Below, piece after piece: positions 11,650-23,938 of a DNA stretch of 37,571 bases. How positions within the stretch are numbered: the first letter of the stretch is position 1; every line of letters begins with the position of its first letter. The stretch is from Welwitschia mirabilis. Taxonomy: Eukaryota; Gnetophyta; Gnetopsida; Welwitschiales. The stretch lies in NCBI GenBank assembly GCA_051453625.1, contig JBOZIK010000001.1, positions 28,661,090 through 28,698,660 on the forward strand, written 5' to 3'. The notes under the pieces were generated by a model. The model did no database searches. It was given only the letters and a program-made list of their open reading frames with translations, and was not told the origin of the DNA. Both the position numbers and the translations under genes were made by a program.

Positions 11650-13270
11650 TGGTTAGTTCAAAAAAGAAATATCAGAGAGAAAGGCTATTAATATAAAAGA
11701 ACATCAAAGAAGGACTAGCAAAACCCAAAATCAAATTGAAAAAACAATCTTCAGGTATATATAATATTTCTTTTGAATTTATTTTTTCTAAATATGATTC
11801 CATTCAAGAAAAGTTTTAGAAGATAATCTAGAAGAAGGTAACTTTACAATGTTGAGTGCTATACAAAAAAAAAAAAAAAAAGTTGTAGGATCTTCAACAA
11901 CTAGTCCTAATGTAAACCTTATCCTAAGAAAATTACTAGTAAATATAAAACAAGAAATTAAAACTCCTTTCGATTTACTCCAAGCAGATGATGTTGAGTT
12001 AAAAAACCTAAATGCCTATCTAATCTTTAATGATGAATATGATGAGGAGTAGTGATCAAACATACATGGTTATTTTTCCCATGACATTCAAGGAAAGAGA
12101 AAAACTTTGGCTCAAAACTATACCTCACAAAAGTTTAAAGTCTTAGAATTAAGTCTAGGCAGCCTTCATTAAAATATTCATAAGTGAAGCAACCATTAAA
12201 AAAAGAAAAGAGGAAGTAACAATCTTTCAATAACAACCAAATGGAAATTATGCTTATACATATGAATGCTTCTTTATAGCAACTCACTCTAATCTAGTAG
12301 ATGCTTTTACATAGGAAGAACTAGTTAACTACTTTTATAGTGGGCTAAATCATGAAATAAAATAACTTGTAGACTTTTCTTGTGATGGAAGTCTTATGAA
12401 CTTCACATTAAAAAAAAGCTTGAAAAAGTTAGAATAACTTGGAGAGGTAAGCTAGACTTAGCCAATAACAAAAGATAACTACATTGTCAGAGAAATCCTC
12501 AAAGATTTAAAATAGATTAAACAAGAAAATGAGGTTGAAGGCAACCCTATAAAATTGATTAGAGATTTTACAAAAACTCTAGAGAAGTAAACTAAAATGG
12601 TCTTAGATGCTAAATCAATAATTAAGAAGAATTTTATGCTAACATGTGACTTATGTAAGGACAATTATCACATTACCAAGGATTATCCATTATTATCAAC
12701 ATACAAAAATAAAATACATGAAGAAGTTTTCACTTTTAATTAAAAATTTCAAACTTTAAAAATCAAAATTAGGAACAACCTAGGTTGAATACATATTTTC
12801 AAAACAATTTTCAACCTTTTAAAAACTGATTTGAAAATTCAAACTTTCAACTCATTCCATCAAGTTTCCAACATCAAGATGATTCTCTTCAAAACTATAT
12901 TTATTAACTTATAAAATTACAAGAGAAACAAAGTGCCAACATTGATAACTTAGTAAACATTCTTCAACAAACCATGTTAGCAAATCAAAGACCATAAGGA
13001 TTAGTAGCAATACAATCTCTTCTGAATTATAATAAAGTAAGGAAAAACTATAAGGTTGTAAAACAAAGTGAACATGGATTAAATCCTCATCCTTATAAAT
13101 CATAAAGCTCCCAAAATGATACTTGATATGATAAGGATGAAGAGTACGTTGAAATATTAAAATATTATAACTTCTCTTATCTTAGTAAAAGTAAAAATAA
13201 AAATTCTTGACAAAAGCAAATTCTAATTTAACATTCAATAAACATTTCAAAGACTTAATGAAAAACATAA
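11650..13270 (+). pseudogene. gag: decayed gag of element 1
   Basis: The remnant begins near an ATG at 11651 (MVSSKKKYQRER) and is broken by stops and frameshifts. Recognisable blocks are PFDLLQADDVELKNLNAY (within 11849-12052), then a KEREKLWLKTIPHKSLK block near 12090-12150, the TPHKSL-type segment shared with element 2. A CCHC zinc knuckle at 12645-12689 reads C-x2-C-x4-H-x4-Y, so its last Cys is replaced by Tyr, a one-transition change. A Gln-rich helical segment follows near 12909-13000 (LQEKQSANIDNLVNILQQ). Gag would form the particle and bind RNA. A run of 16 A's at about 11866-11881 may mark slippage. Confidence 0.7.
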
Positions 13271-13429
13271 GTATAAACTTAGCTTATGTAAACTTTTACA
13301 ACAAAATTTAGGGTACTTAAAGCTATGGAAAGACTTAACAAGAAGAAAATAAAAATGAGTTATCCTTAGAAAAGTATTTTTAACTTAATCCCTTGTGAGT
13401 TTAGTGTTATAAAAATCTTAAAAATTTAA

Positions 13430-13930
13430 AGATCTAGGGGAAACAATAGTTAGTACTACATTAGAGGGAAACAAAAATATCAAGAGAGCTTTAATTGATA
13501 TTGGAGAAATTGTTAACATAATGTCATTATACATTTGCAAAATACTAGGTCTAAAAGGTAGAATAGATCCTACTTAGATTCTTTTAGAATTAGCAAATAC
13601 TTTGATTAAAAGCACTTAGGGATCATCAAAGATTTAGTGATCTAAATTGAAGAGGCCTGCTACCTAATAGATGTAGTTATCATAGAAGTTAAAGATAAAA
13701 GAGGGTATCCATTACTTCTAGGACTAGCCTTCTATGTAACATACCATTATATTATTAACACAAGAGCTAGGATGATGGAGTATCATCTAGGAAATAAAAA
13801 ATTTGCAATTAGAGTTTTTAATATAGCTAAAAAATATCTAGGTGATGAAATGAACATAGAAAGTAAAATCAAACCAACTTTATTCCTTCAACATTGTCCT
13901 GTTGAAGAAAGAGGACTGACATTGATTCTT
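13430..13930 (+). pseudogene. decayed aspartic protease of element 1
   Basis: The catalytic block reads ALIDIGEIVNIMSLYIC, with the Asp-Ile-Gly triad equivalent at 13497-13505. This fits the D-x-G, VNIMP..IC pattern of Athila/Tat-type proteases. The C-terminal part is visible further on as GYPLLLGLAFY (about 13690-13735). The frame then runs through FNIAKKYLGDEMN to about 13.91 kb. Several in-frame stops are present. The sequence passes into repeat copy A at about 13944, so RT and integrase are missing. Confidence 0.7.
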
Positions 13931-15532
13931 TAGTGGTGTAGAAATGGTGTAGAAATTAATTTCATTAGTGATGTGAGTGGGAACATAAAGTTAATATAAT
14001 TGATTCTTTACCTCTATCAAATTAAAATTTCTAGCACTTAGCGAAGATATAGATAAAATTTTATCTCATTATCATGCAAAAGCTCTTTTTATATTGTCAT
14101 GATTTGTTACTTACATCAATGAATTAACTCTTTGGATTATCTAGTTAGTCTATATTCTATTATCTGCAAATCCAAAATAATCCTTTATTTTAAGGAATTA
14201 TTATATTAATTGAGTCGTTATCTGTAGTTACTATTGGCATGCATCTTATAATCCTTAGCTACTTGATAAATCTTAATCAGCTAATCCTATTGCTATATGA
14301 TTAAAGTTGTGATCTTATTTATATGGACTATGCACTTCAACCTTATGGACTAGACACTATGTTTTCTTAACTAATTTAAAAAAACTTGTATACTTATTTA
14401 GCTTTTACTTGCATAGCCTTATTTCATACATTGTGTCCCTGACTTATTATCCCTTAAGATGATATTTCATTCATATAAATTATTAAAGTGAAAATTCAAT
14501 TAAATTATACATGGAAAAGTGTTAATAAAACTTGAAAGTAGAAGTTCATAACAAAGGAGTGTGGAAGAGGTATACAATTTTGAAACTTAAGCTTAAGGAA
14601 TTTCTACATAACAACCTTATAAGCGTGTGTCACAATTTAGAGTAAGAAATTATTATGTTTTCATATTTGAATTTTAGTTTTTGACTTATGATTTAAGAAC
14701 ATAATGCTTTAGTTAATGTAAGGAGATAATTATGATATTTTGACTTATGAAATAAAAAGATTTTCAACTATCTACAAGTATATTCAACTATGCTATTTTG
14801 ATTTCACTGAAAAATCAATTATGTAGTTCTTACCTCACCTGTCATATGAAGATATATTGTTTACAACTTTTTCTCTAATCAAGTGATGATTATAATACTA
14901 GAAAATGGAAAAGATTAGAAGGTCATGATTAATATAAGAGTTTGTCTAAATTTTTGAAGTCAATATTCCATGACGTTTACCACTGTAATGAAGGTAAATG
15001 AGCAACACTTAACTTAAGGATAAGTTTTATAAATATTTATATTGATGATATCAATGGCCTAGACTAAGCTGTGTGGATTTGTCTATTGAAGAACAATAGT
15101 GTAAAACTAAAGGCTATCCTATAACAATTACTTCCAACATAAAGCAATTCAAAAGAACTTCCAACATAGTAAGTTTGTTAAAATGAAGGATGTGGAGTAT
15201 GATTTTATAATTTAGTATAAAGTGCTTAGTAAGATTACATGATCCATGTGTGTATGAATACGTGTATAATTGTTTGAATTGGAAATTAATCCTTAGCAAG
15301 ATTGTGAAGATTTATATGTCTATAAGGGTAACTCTTAATACATATTGTGGAGAATATTTTCAAGATTATTATGATATAAACAATCTATAGAAGTAGCCAC
15401 TTGGGAGGTAAATGCAGATATTAATTAATGGAGATCTAATCTTTTAGCAAGTTTCAAGGAAAAAAATTCTTAGGGAGTTGAGAAATGTTAAGTCCACATT
15501 TTTACTTTTCTTATAAAATTTGCAAGTTTATT

Positions 15533-16194
15533 NNNNNNNNNNNNNNNNNNNNNNNNNNNNNNNNNNNNNNNNNNNNNNNNNNNNNNNNNNNNNNNNNNNN
15601 NNNNNNNNNNNNNNNNNNNNNNNNNNNNNNNNNNNNNNNNNNNNNNNNNNNNNNNNNNNNNNNNNNNNNNNNNNNNNNNNNNNNNNNNNNNNNNNNNNNN
15701 NNNNNNNNNNNNNNNNNNNNNNNNNNNNNNNNNNNNNNNNNNNNNNNNNNNNNNNNNNNNNNNNNNNNNNNNNNNNNNNNNNNNNNNNNNNNNNNNNNNN
15801 NNNNNNNNNNNNNNNNNNNNNNNNNNNNNNNNNNNNNNNNNNNNNNNNNNNNNNNNNNNNNNNNNNNNNNNNNNNNNNNNNNNNNNNNNNNNNNNNNNNN
15901 NNNNNNNNNNNNNNNNNNNNNNNNNNNNNNNNNNNNNNNNNNNNNNNNNNNNNNNNNNNNNNNNNNNNNNNNNNNNNNNNNNNNNNNNNNNNNNNNNNNN
16001 NNNNNNNNNNNNNNNNNNNNNNNNNNNNNNNNNNNNNNNNNNNNNNNNNNNNNNNNNNNNNNNNNNNNNNNNNNNNNNNNNNNNNNNNNNNNNNNNNNNN
16101 NNNNNNNNNNNNNNNNNNNNNNNNNNNNNNNNNNNNNNNNNNNNNNNNNNNNNNNNNNNNNNNNNNNNNNNNNNNNNNNNNNNNNNNNNNNNNN
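15533..16194. other. assembly gap (662 N), true size probably ~50 bp
   Basis: In copy B the flanking words GCAAGTTTA and TTGTAAAT are separated by only ~50 bases (22771-22820). The 662-N gap is therefore probably overestimated by about 600 bp, unless copy A carries an insertion here. Confidence 0.75.
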
Positions 16195-17141
16195 TTTGTA
16201 AATGCTATGTTCTTGAAATGCAGTCTTATTGAGTTGTAATATGAATATACTTTGATGAAATGTTTGTACTCAATTTTTATATGCTCTTGTGATGGAAATG
16301 TTATCTCTTATTTACTTATGCAATTATGCTAAATTGAATGTATATTATGAAGACATGTTATTTATCCTTTTTTCTCATTATTACATGTGAAGAATCATCT
16401 TGATTATATTATTAAAATTACTCAGTGGTCTAACAAGGTAACAAAAATCCCTATCATATAACCACCCTCATTCATGATGTTTTATCTTTACATGCATAGA
16501 ATCTTCACCAACTTTTACCACTTCAACTCACCCCCTTCATGATTTTTTTTCTTCAAATGAATGTAATCTTTATCAAATTTTGTCTTATCCTCATATTCTT
16601 ATAACTTTTCACATTTCACTAAATCTTAATTATAAATTGGATCCTTCTCCTCCTTTTCCATCACTTTCATTTTTGAAAAACCTTTTTCTATTATGTCTTA
16701 GAGCCTGGAAAAGCCTTAAAGACTTGTAAAGATCTTGAGTTCTTCTTGAAAATCAGTATGATTCTTTGCCTTTGTGCTTTTTTGTTGGTCTTTTTTTATG
16801 CAATTTCTATTAAAATTGTCATGTTTGTGTATGGTTTTATTTCTTATATTTTCTTGATGGTCCTCTCATATTCATTTGTTTATTAAGACTGATGCATATG
16901 TATTTCTTGTAAGTTGGTTATGTTGCTTGAATAAGAGAAATCCTGTGTTGAAGCATATTTTATCTTCATGCACCTTTCCTTAATATCTTGAATTTATCTT
17001 TTTATATGAGATGAAAACTCATGATTAAATCCATCAAACTTATCTTATAATCTCTTTCAAGTCTTGTCAAGGTGTTATATCATGATCAATCTTCTCTTAG
17101 ATTCATGATATGCTCTTGTTAAACTTATGGTTATGGATTTT

Positions 17142-17457
17142 CCACAGATCATCGAATGATATAGTGGACTTCATAGATTACCGAATGAGGTAGTGAAGAG
17201 AGATTCTCATAGATCACCAAATGAGGTAGTAGCAATATTATATTACCAAAAATTACCAAATAAGGAAGTGGACTTCATTGATTACTAAACAAGATAGTAA
17301 AGTTAATGATGAATTACCATAAATCACCAAATGAGGTAGTGGGATTCACAGATAACCAAATGAATCAATAAAGTTAAATATTATATGAGAACCACAGATC
17401 ATTTAATGAGGTAGTGGGCTTTACAGATCACTGAACAATGTAGTAAATTTAATGATG
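17142..17457. repeat. minisatellite array in copy A (nine units)
   Basis: Nine degenerate units follow a pattern close to CACAGATCACCGAATGAGG + TAGTGGGCTT. Units of ~30 bp mostly alternate with ~36-45 bp units that carry an extra AAGTTAATGATGA-like tail, giving a higher-order unit of ~70 bp. Each of the nine units has an orthologous unit in copy B. Confidence 0.85.
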
Positions 17458-18667
17458 ATTGAAATTATATATTTGATATTCTCATTCATAATTATAAGCT
17501 CATTATTTGTGTATGTCTTAGATTTCTTATATGTCTTGAACTGTTTCTTTCTATCTTAATTCTTAAAGAATTTTACCAAACTACCTATTCTTATTTGGGC
17601 CATACTAGGGACTATGAGATTTTCATAGTTCTCATCCCATACTTTTGTGTGACATGTTAAAATTCTTGAGTAAATGCTAAAGTGAGCATATGAATATGAA
17701 GAATACTTGATCCAATGTTGGAAAATTTGCTAAATAGTCTTGTAATCCTTCATAAATTCTGAAATGTTAGTACTATATAATTATGATATGAGGATATGTT
17801 ACCCTCTTCTTGAATATTGCTTTACAAATTTCCATAGATAATTGAACTCTGATTTTGTTTGTATGATCAATACAATTATGAAATTGATTAATCTGATTTA
17901 TGAACATTGTATTATGATTATCTTCCATAGAAAATACTATAGAAATATGAAAAATTGGTTGCATGTTCTTTATGTTTTATTGATAAAGTTTATTAAAAAA
18001 TTTGAAGTTTCTAAATTCCTTAAAGGTGCTTTGATTATCAAATTATGAATTTATTTTATTTCACCAATTACAAATGTTTTAGTTTAATTATGAATGTTAA
18101 ATATGAAAATTATGCCTTGATTGTAGTGTAAATGACCTTTAAATAATCATTTAATATGCATGTTATAACTAGTAAAATACAACTATTTAGGAAATAACAT
18201 GATTAAAATTGGGAATAAATAGGGAAGAAATAGAAGTTTTTAATAAAGGCTTATATTGTTGTGAATGTTCTGCTTGCTCCACCTCTCTTATAATTATTTT
18301 TCTTAACATTAAAGAATAATTAGGAGAATAATAGAGAATTTAAGAACCCACATGTGCTAATTTTAATAAAATATAAATGCCTTAGTGCACTAGTTAGATT
18401 CAAAACCTTGACCACCCATTATCTAATATTCATCTATTACCATTATATCATCCATGCAATTGAAAACATAACCTTGGCATTTAATTCTTGTGCGTATGAT
18501 GGTTTTGATCAGTAATGGAAATGTTATGAAATAAATGAGCCTTAATGCATTTGTTTTGGGTGTAATTCGTAATCAACAGCTATCCCTTTTCTTTCCATGT
18601 GCCATTGAGAAAATAATGCTATGAAATCAACACACCATCAATTAGACATATTATAAAGAAGCGGGTT

Positions 18668-19540
18668 CATTCAATTTGAGAAAAATGAAAACCACAATAC
18701 CAAATTAGCATTAGATGTCATTTTGAAATCCTCAACCTACTTTCAAATACTTTCTTGAATACGTTTAGGTAGAAACACCAAGAAGCTATTGCGCTCCATC
18801 TTCAATAGTGCTCATAAACTATTCCAATGATCTTATTTGAAGGAGACCCCTTATCCAACCATTTCTAGTGCTTGAACACTCAATGCCAGATCAAAACATT
18901 AAAATGTCCATCTTAATGCCTTAATCTCTGTAGTGTTGTAATTCTTGAGCATATGATATGTGTACTTTAACTCTCAGATAGTGGCACCTCTCAATATTCT
19001 CCTAAGCTTCTTCTTGCAATTTCTTAGGCATCAGTGTTTTTCCTTAACTGATTGACTTCATTCATCTTCTATGCTTCATATTGCCACATATGCTGCACTT
19101 ATTGAGACTTCATATCTTTTAGCATCTTTCTTATTTTTAAGTTCAGGTGTGGTCTTCCTAATTTAAGCTAATACAGACATCCATATTTCAAATAACTTAG
19201 TTAGATCAAGTGGCCATTAGTCTCTATACTTAAAGAAAGGTTTTATGTTTAATTAGGCTTGTAATATGTATAGTTTAATTCCCATAAGGATAATAGGGCC
19301 CCAATAAGGTATCTAATTGATTAACTGATACTACATCTATAATAAATCTAGTTAGCAACCTAGTGGATGAACTTATGAGCATGCAATGAATGGGAAGATA
19401 GAAACTCTATGATGGTGCAACTTAAGAGGATAAAACCTTCAACTTTCTAAGGTGTGAACAACATGATACATGTAGAAGCATGATTAATATATGTGTAAAA
19501 AAAATTAAAATCATTTAACTTCACTACTCACCAATTTATT
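18668..19540. other. unclassified sequence between copy A and the coding remnant
   Basis: Homology to copy B stops at about 18667. The following ~870 bp has somewhat higher GC than its surroundings near 18750-19100 and contains no intact frame. Minus-strand translation shows a few stop-poor stretches but no motif I recognise. It could be decayed retroelement sequence. Confidence 0.4.
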
Positions 19541-19559
19541 ACAAGAGTGACTATATGAT

Positions 19560-20215
19560 AAAATGTAGAAATATTGTAAAACGAGAAGGGGCCTTAATAA
19601 TTGCTTTCAACATGTAGGAAATGAGAAAAATTAAAGAAGCTATATAGGTAGATACATCATAGAATTTTTCATAAATATAAATGCCAATATATTCTACAAT
19701 CTTATAAGTGGGTATGAAGAAGTAAAAGCTAGAGGAGTTGTGACTAGTCGATATCTAGTACTTTAAGGTTAAGATAAATTATTTCAACTAAAGACATTTA
19801 TAGAATCCTTAGAGAGGGCCATAATTACTGAAGAATTTTGCATCATGAATAAAAATATTAGAGAAAAAGGAGAAATGTCAAAATAATGAAACTATGGAAG
19901 AAACCTTTTACTTAGAATTTATGTATGACTAGAAGATAAAAAATAGTAAATGTAGCTATAGTCAATACTAGAGCAATATATAAACTTTTAAAAAAAAAAA
20001 AGTAGACTTATCCAAATCAAGGAAGAGATAGATTTATGGGATTAACAAGAAATTATTAGTCTTAAAAATGTAACTAGTGATTTTAAAAACATGGGATATT
20101 TTTTAAGAGGCATCCAGAAACATCTACAACAAGTGTATAGAAGATGATATAGTTATGGTTAAAGATAACATCAATGAAAATGCAAAGAAAAATGAAGAAA
20201 AATAAAAATTTTTTA
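19560..20215 (+). pseudogene. decayed coding remnant, possibly gag-protease of another retroelement
   Basis: One frame stays nearly open for ~300 bp (FYNLISGYEEVKARGVV, then FIESLERAIITEEFCIM), interrupted by stops, and looks like decayed coding DNA. In another frame, at 19964-19981, the residues NTRAIY are followed by KLLKKK. This aligns with the DTGATH-type active site of retroelement proteases, with all four differences being C-to-T or G-to-A. That match is short and could be chance. Spacing to copy B (starting 20241) suggests the remnant runs directly into it. Confidence 0.35.
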
Positions 20216-20218
20216 AAT

Positions 20219-20434
20219 AAGAAAAATAAAAGTAATCTAAATGATGTAGAAATTAATTTTGTTAATGATGTGAGTGAGAACATAAAGTCAACACAAGAAA
20301 TTGATTCTTTACCTCTATCAAATTAAAATTTTCTAGTACTTAGGAAAGATATAGATAAAATTTTACCTTGCTATCATGCAAAAGCTCTCTTTACATTATC
20401 AAGATTTGTTACTTGCATCAATATATTAACTCTT
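20219..20434 (+). pseudogene. unrecognised coding-like remnant at the left end of copy B
   Basis: The frame reads SNLNDVEINFVNDVSENIK, then STQEIDSLPLSN, a TAA stop, and NFLVLRKDIDKIL through CYHAKALFTLSRFV, about 72 codons with one stop (TAA, one transition from CAA). Copy A has the same start but a 4-base deletion shifts its frame. I do not recognise the protein. It may be the 3' end of the coding region of the element from which A and B derive. Confidence 0.35.
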
Positions 20435-20637
20435 TAACTTATCTAGTTAGCCTATATTCTATTATCATCAAATCCTAAAATAAAACTTTATCTTAAGGAA
20501 TTGTTATATTAATTAAACCCTCACTTGTAGTTACTATTGGCATGCATCTTGTAATCCTTAGCTACTTGGTAAACTTTAATCATCTAATATTGTTGCTATA
20601 TGATTAAAGTTGTGATCTTGTTTAGATGAACTATGCA

Positions 20638-21512
20638 NNNNNNNNNNNNNNNNNNNNNNNNNNNNNNNNNNNNNNNNNNNNNNNNNNNNNNNNNNNNNNN
20701 NNNNNNNNNNNNNNNNNNNNNNNNNNNNNNNNNNNNNNNNNNNNNNNNNNNNNNNNNNNNNNNNNNNNNNNNNNNNNNNNNNNNNNNNNNNNNNNNNNNN
20801 NNNNNNNNNNNNNNNNNNNNNNNNNNNNNNNNNNNNNNNNNNNNNNNNNNNNNNNNNNNNNNNNNNNNNNNNNNNNNNNNNNNNNNNNNNNNNNNNNNNN
20901 NNNNNNNNNNNNNNNNNNNNNNNNNNNNNNNNNNNNNNNNNNNNNNNNNNNNNNNNNNNNNNNNNNNNNNNNNNNNNNNNNNNNNNNNNNNNNNNNNNNN
21001 NNNNNNNNNNNNNNNNNNNNNNNNNNNNNNNNNNNNNNNNNNNNNNNNNNNNNNNNNNNNNNNNNNNNNNNNNNNNNNNNNNNNNNNNNNNNNNNNNNNN
21101 NNNNNNNNNNNNNNNNNNNNNNNNNNNNNNNNNNNNNNNNNNNNNNNNNNNNNNNNNNNNNNNNNNNNNNNNNNNNNNNNNNNNNNNNNNNNNNNNNNNN
21201 NNNNNNNNNNNNNNNNNNNNNNNNNNNNNNNNNNNNNNNNNNNNNNNNNNNNNNNNNNNNNNNNNNNNNNNNNNNNNNNNNNNNNNNNNNNNNNNNNNNN
21301 NNNNNNNNNNNNNNNNNNNNNNNNNNNNNNNNNNNNNNNNNNNNNNNNNNNNNNNNNNNNNNNNNNNNNNNNNNNNNNNNNNNNNNNNNNNNNNNNNNNN
21401 NNNNNNNNNNNNNNNNNNNNNNNNNNNNNNNNNNNNNNNNNNNNNNNNNNNNNNNNNNNNNNNNNNNNNNNNNNNNNNNNNNNNNNNNNNNNNNNNNNNN
21501 NNNNNNNNNNNN
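20638..21512. other. assembly gap (875 N) flanked by duplicated contig ends
   Basis: The 60 bases before the gap (20578-20637) recur right after it (21513-21571), differing by one deleted base. In copy A the same sequence occurs once without interruption (about 14277-14336). The gap is therefore probably spurious, two overlapping contig ends having been left unmerged. Confidence 0.8.
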
Positions 21513-23760
21513 AATCATCTAATATTGTTGCTATATGATTAAAGTTGTATCTTGTTTAGATGAACTATGCATTTCAACCTTATGGACTAGACACTGCTTG
21601 CTCTCAACTAATTGAAAATCACTTGTATACTTATTCAGCCTAGACTTTCATAGCCTTATTTCATACATTATGTCCCTAACTTATTAGCCCTTAAGATGCT
21701 ATTTCATTCACATAAATTAGTAAAGTAAAAATTCAACCAAATTATACATGGAGAAGTATTAATGAATGTTGATAGTAGACATGCACAACAAAGGAGTACA
21801 ATGTAGAATAGGTATACAATTCTGAAACTTTAGCTTGAGGAATTTCTATATAACAACCTTAGAAGTGTGTGTCACAATTTAGAGTAAGAAATTATTTTGT
21901 TTCCATATTTGAGTTGTAGTTTTGAACTTAATTATTTAAGGACATAATGCTTTGATCAATGTAAGGATGTCATTAAGATATTTTGACTTATGAAATGAAA
22001 AGGTTTTCAACTATATACAAGTATATTTAACTATGTTTGTTTGATTTCATTACAAAATTAATTATGTAGTTTTTACTCCACCTCTCATGAAGATATGTTA
22101 TTTACATCTTTTTCTCTAATCAAGTAATGATTATAATACTAGAAAATGGAAAATATTAGAAGTTCATGATTAATATAAGGGTTTGTCTAAGTTTTTCAAG
22201 TTAATATGCCATGAAGTTTAGCATTGTGATGAAGATAAATGAGAAACACTTAACTTAAGAATAAGTTTTAGTCATATTTATATTGATGATATCAATGTCT
22301 AGACTAAGCTCTATGTATTTTTCTCTTGAAGAATAATAGTGTGAAGTTAAAGGCTAGTCTATACCAACTACTGTCAACATTGAGCAATTAAGAAGAACTT
22401 CCAACATAGTAAGTTTGTCAAAATGAAGGATGTAGAGTATGATTTAATAATTTATTATGAAGTGCTTAGTATGATTGCATGATCCATGTGTGTATGAAGA
22501 CACCGATCATAGTTTGAATTGTAAATTAATCCTTAGGAAGATTGTAAAGATCTATATGTTTGTAAGAGTAACTTTTAATACATATTGTGGAGAATGTTTT
22601 CAAGATTATTATGATACAATCAATCTATAGAAGTAGCAACTTGGGAGGAAAATGTAGATATTAATTAGTGTAGATCTGAACTTTTAGCAAGTTTTTAGGA
22701 TGAAACTTCGTAAGGAGTTGAGAAATATCATGTCCACATTTTTACTTTTCTTATAAAATTTGCAAGTTTATGTTTAATGAAATATTTGAAAAATTTTAAA
22801 TTACTTAAAACCCCCAATTGTTGTAAATTCTATATTCTTCAAATGTAGTCTTATTGAGTTATAATATGAATATCTTTTGATTAAATGTTTATACTCAATT
22901 TTTATATGCTCTTGTAGTGGAAATAATATCTTTTATTTACTTATGCAATTATGTTAAATTGAATGTATATTATGGAGACATGTTACTTATCCTTTTTCCT
23001 CATTATTAAATGTGAAGCATCATCTTTATTATATTATTGAAATCACCTGATGCCCTAGTAAGGTAATGGAAATTTCCACCATATAACTACCCTCATTCAT
23101 GGTGTTTTATCTTTACATGCATAGAATCTACCAACTTTCACCACTTCAACTGATCCCCTTCATGATGTTTTATCTTCAAATGCATGGACTCTTTATTAAC
23201 TTTCATTTTGTCCTCATATTCTTGTGACTTTTCACATTTCTTCAAATCTTAATTATAGATAGGACCCTCCTCCTCCTTTTCACTCACTTTTATTTTTCGA
23301 GAACCTTTTACTATTGAGTCCTGAAGCTTAGAAAATCCTTAAAAACTTGTAAATACCTTGAGTTCTTCTTAAAAATTAGTATGATTCTATACCTTTATGC
23401 TTCCTTGTTGGTTCTTTCTTATACAATTTGTATTAAAATCATCATGTTTGTGTATGGTTTTATTTTCTTATATTTTCTTGATGTTCCTCTTATATTCATT
23501 TATTCATTGAGATCGATGTGTATGTATTTCTTGTAACTCAATTATGTAGCTTAAATAAAAGAAACCTTGTGTTAAAGCATATTTTATCTTCATGTACCTT
23601 TTCTCAATATCTTAAAATTATCTTCTTGTATGAAATGAAAAATCATGATTAAATCCATCACACTTATCTTGTAATCTCTTTGAAGTCTTGTCGATGCATT
23701 ATTTCATGATCAATCTTCTCTTACATTTGTGATATCATCTTGTTAAACTTATAGTTATGG

Positions 23761-23860
23761 NNNNNNNNNNNNNNNNNNNNNNNNNNNNNNNNNNNNNNNN
23801 NNNNNNNNNNNNNNNNNNNNNNNNNNNNNNNNNNNNNNNNNNNNNNNNNNNNNNNNNNNN
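23761..23860. other. assembly gap (100 N) flanked by duplicated contig ends
   Basis: The 73 bases before the gap (23688-23760) are repeated right after it (23861-23933) with a single mismatch. Copy A carries this stretch once (about 17060-17136). The 100-N length is a conventional placeholder, so this is most likely an unmerged overlap. Confidence 0.85.
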
Positions 23861-23938
23861 TTGTCGATGCATTATTTCATGATCAATCTTCTCTTACATT
23901 TGTGATATCATATTGTTAAACTTATAGTTATGGATTTT

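Larger units (their letters stand above)
10108..13943 (+). mobile_element. element 1: truncated Athila-type Ty3/gypsy retrotransposon (LTR-PBS-gag-PR)
   Basis: In order it shows an LTR-like segment with a TATA box, a PBS resembling plant tRNA-Asp, a decayed gag with a zinc knuckle, and a decayed aspartic protease. The gag segment is clearly homologous to that of element 2: both carry a PF[DN]LL..DD[VI]E[LI]KNLNAY block. Homology to the family stops near 13.93 kb, where repeat copy A begins. RT, RNase H, integrase and a 3' LTR are absent. The left boundary rests on a TGTTAG start and the length expected from element 2. Confidence 0.75.
13944..18667. repeat. long direct repeat, copy A (~4.1 kb after gap correction)
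   Basis: This segment is collinear with 20241-25515 over its entire length. Shared landmarks are the start (TGTAGAAATTAATTT), CATGCATCTT near 14240 and 20540, the minisatellite, and the end ATTATAAAGAAG. By eye, identity is around 85-90%. No TG/CA ends, PBS or coding domain of a known type was found, so it is an unclassified repeat rather than a clear LTR. The first bases share a coding-like stretch with copy B that is frameshifted by 4 bases here. Confidence 0.8.

Noticed and set aside
17142-17457. CRISPR array
   Set aside because: The repeats are adjacent and degenerate, with no unique spacers of constant size and no cas genes. It is a minisatellite.
17842-18048. A 68-codon ORF in copy A and its partner at 24702-24887 in copy B
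   Set aside because: The two translations are related only because the DNA is duplicated. Low-complexity, Ile/Lys-rich, no domain, and different frame limits.
18655-18668. tRNA-like B box (GGGTTCATTC) marking a SINE or tRNA
   Set aside because: No matching A box at the right distance, no cloverleaf, no A-rich tail. Likely chance.
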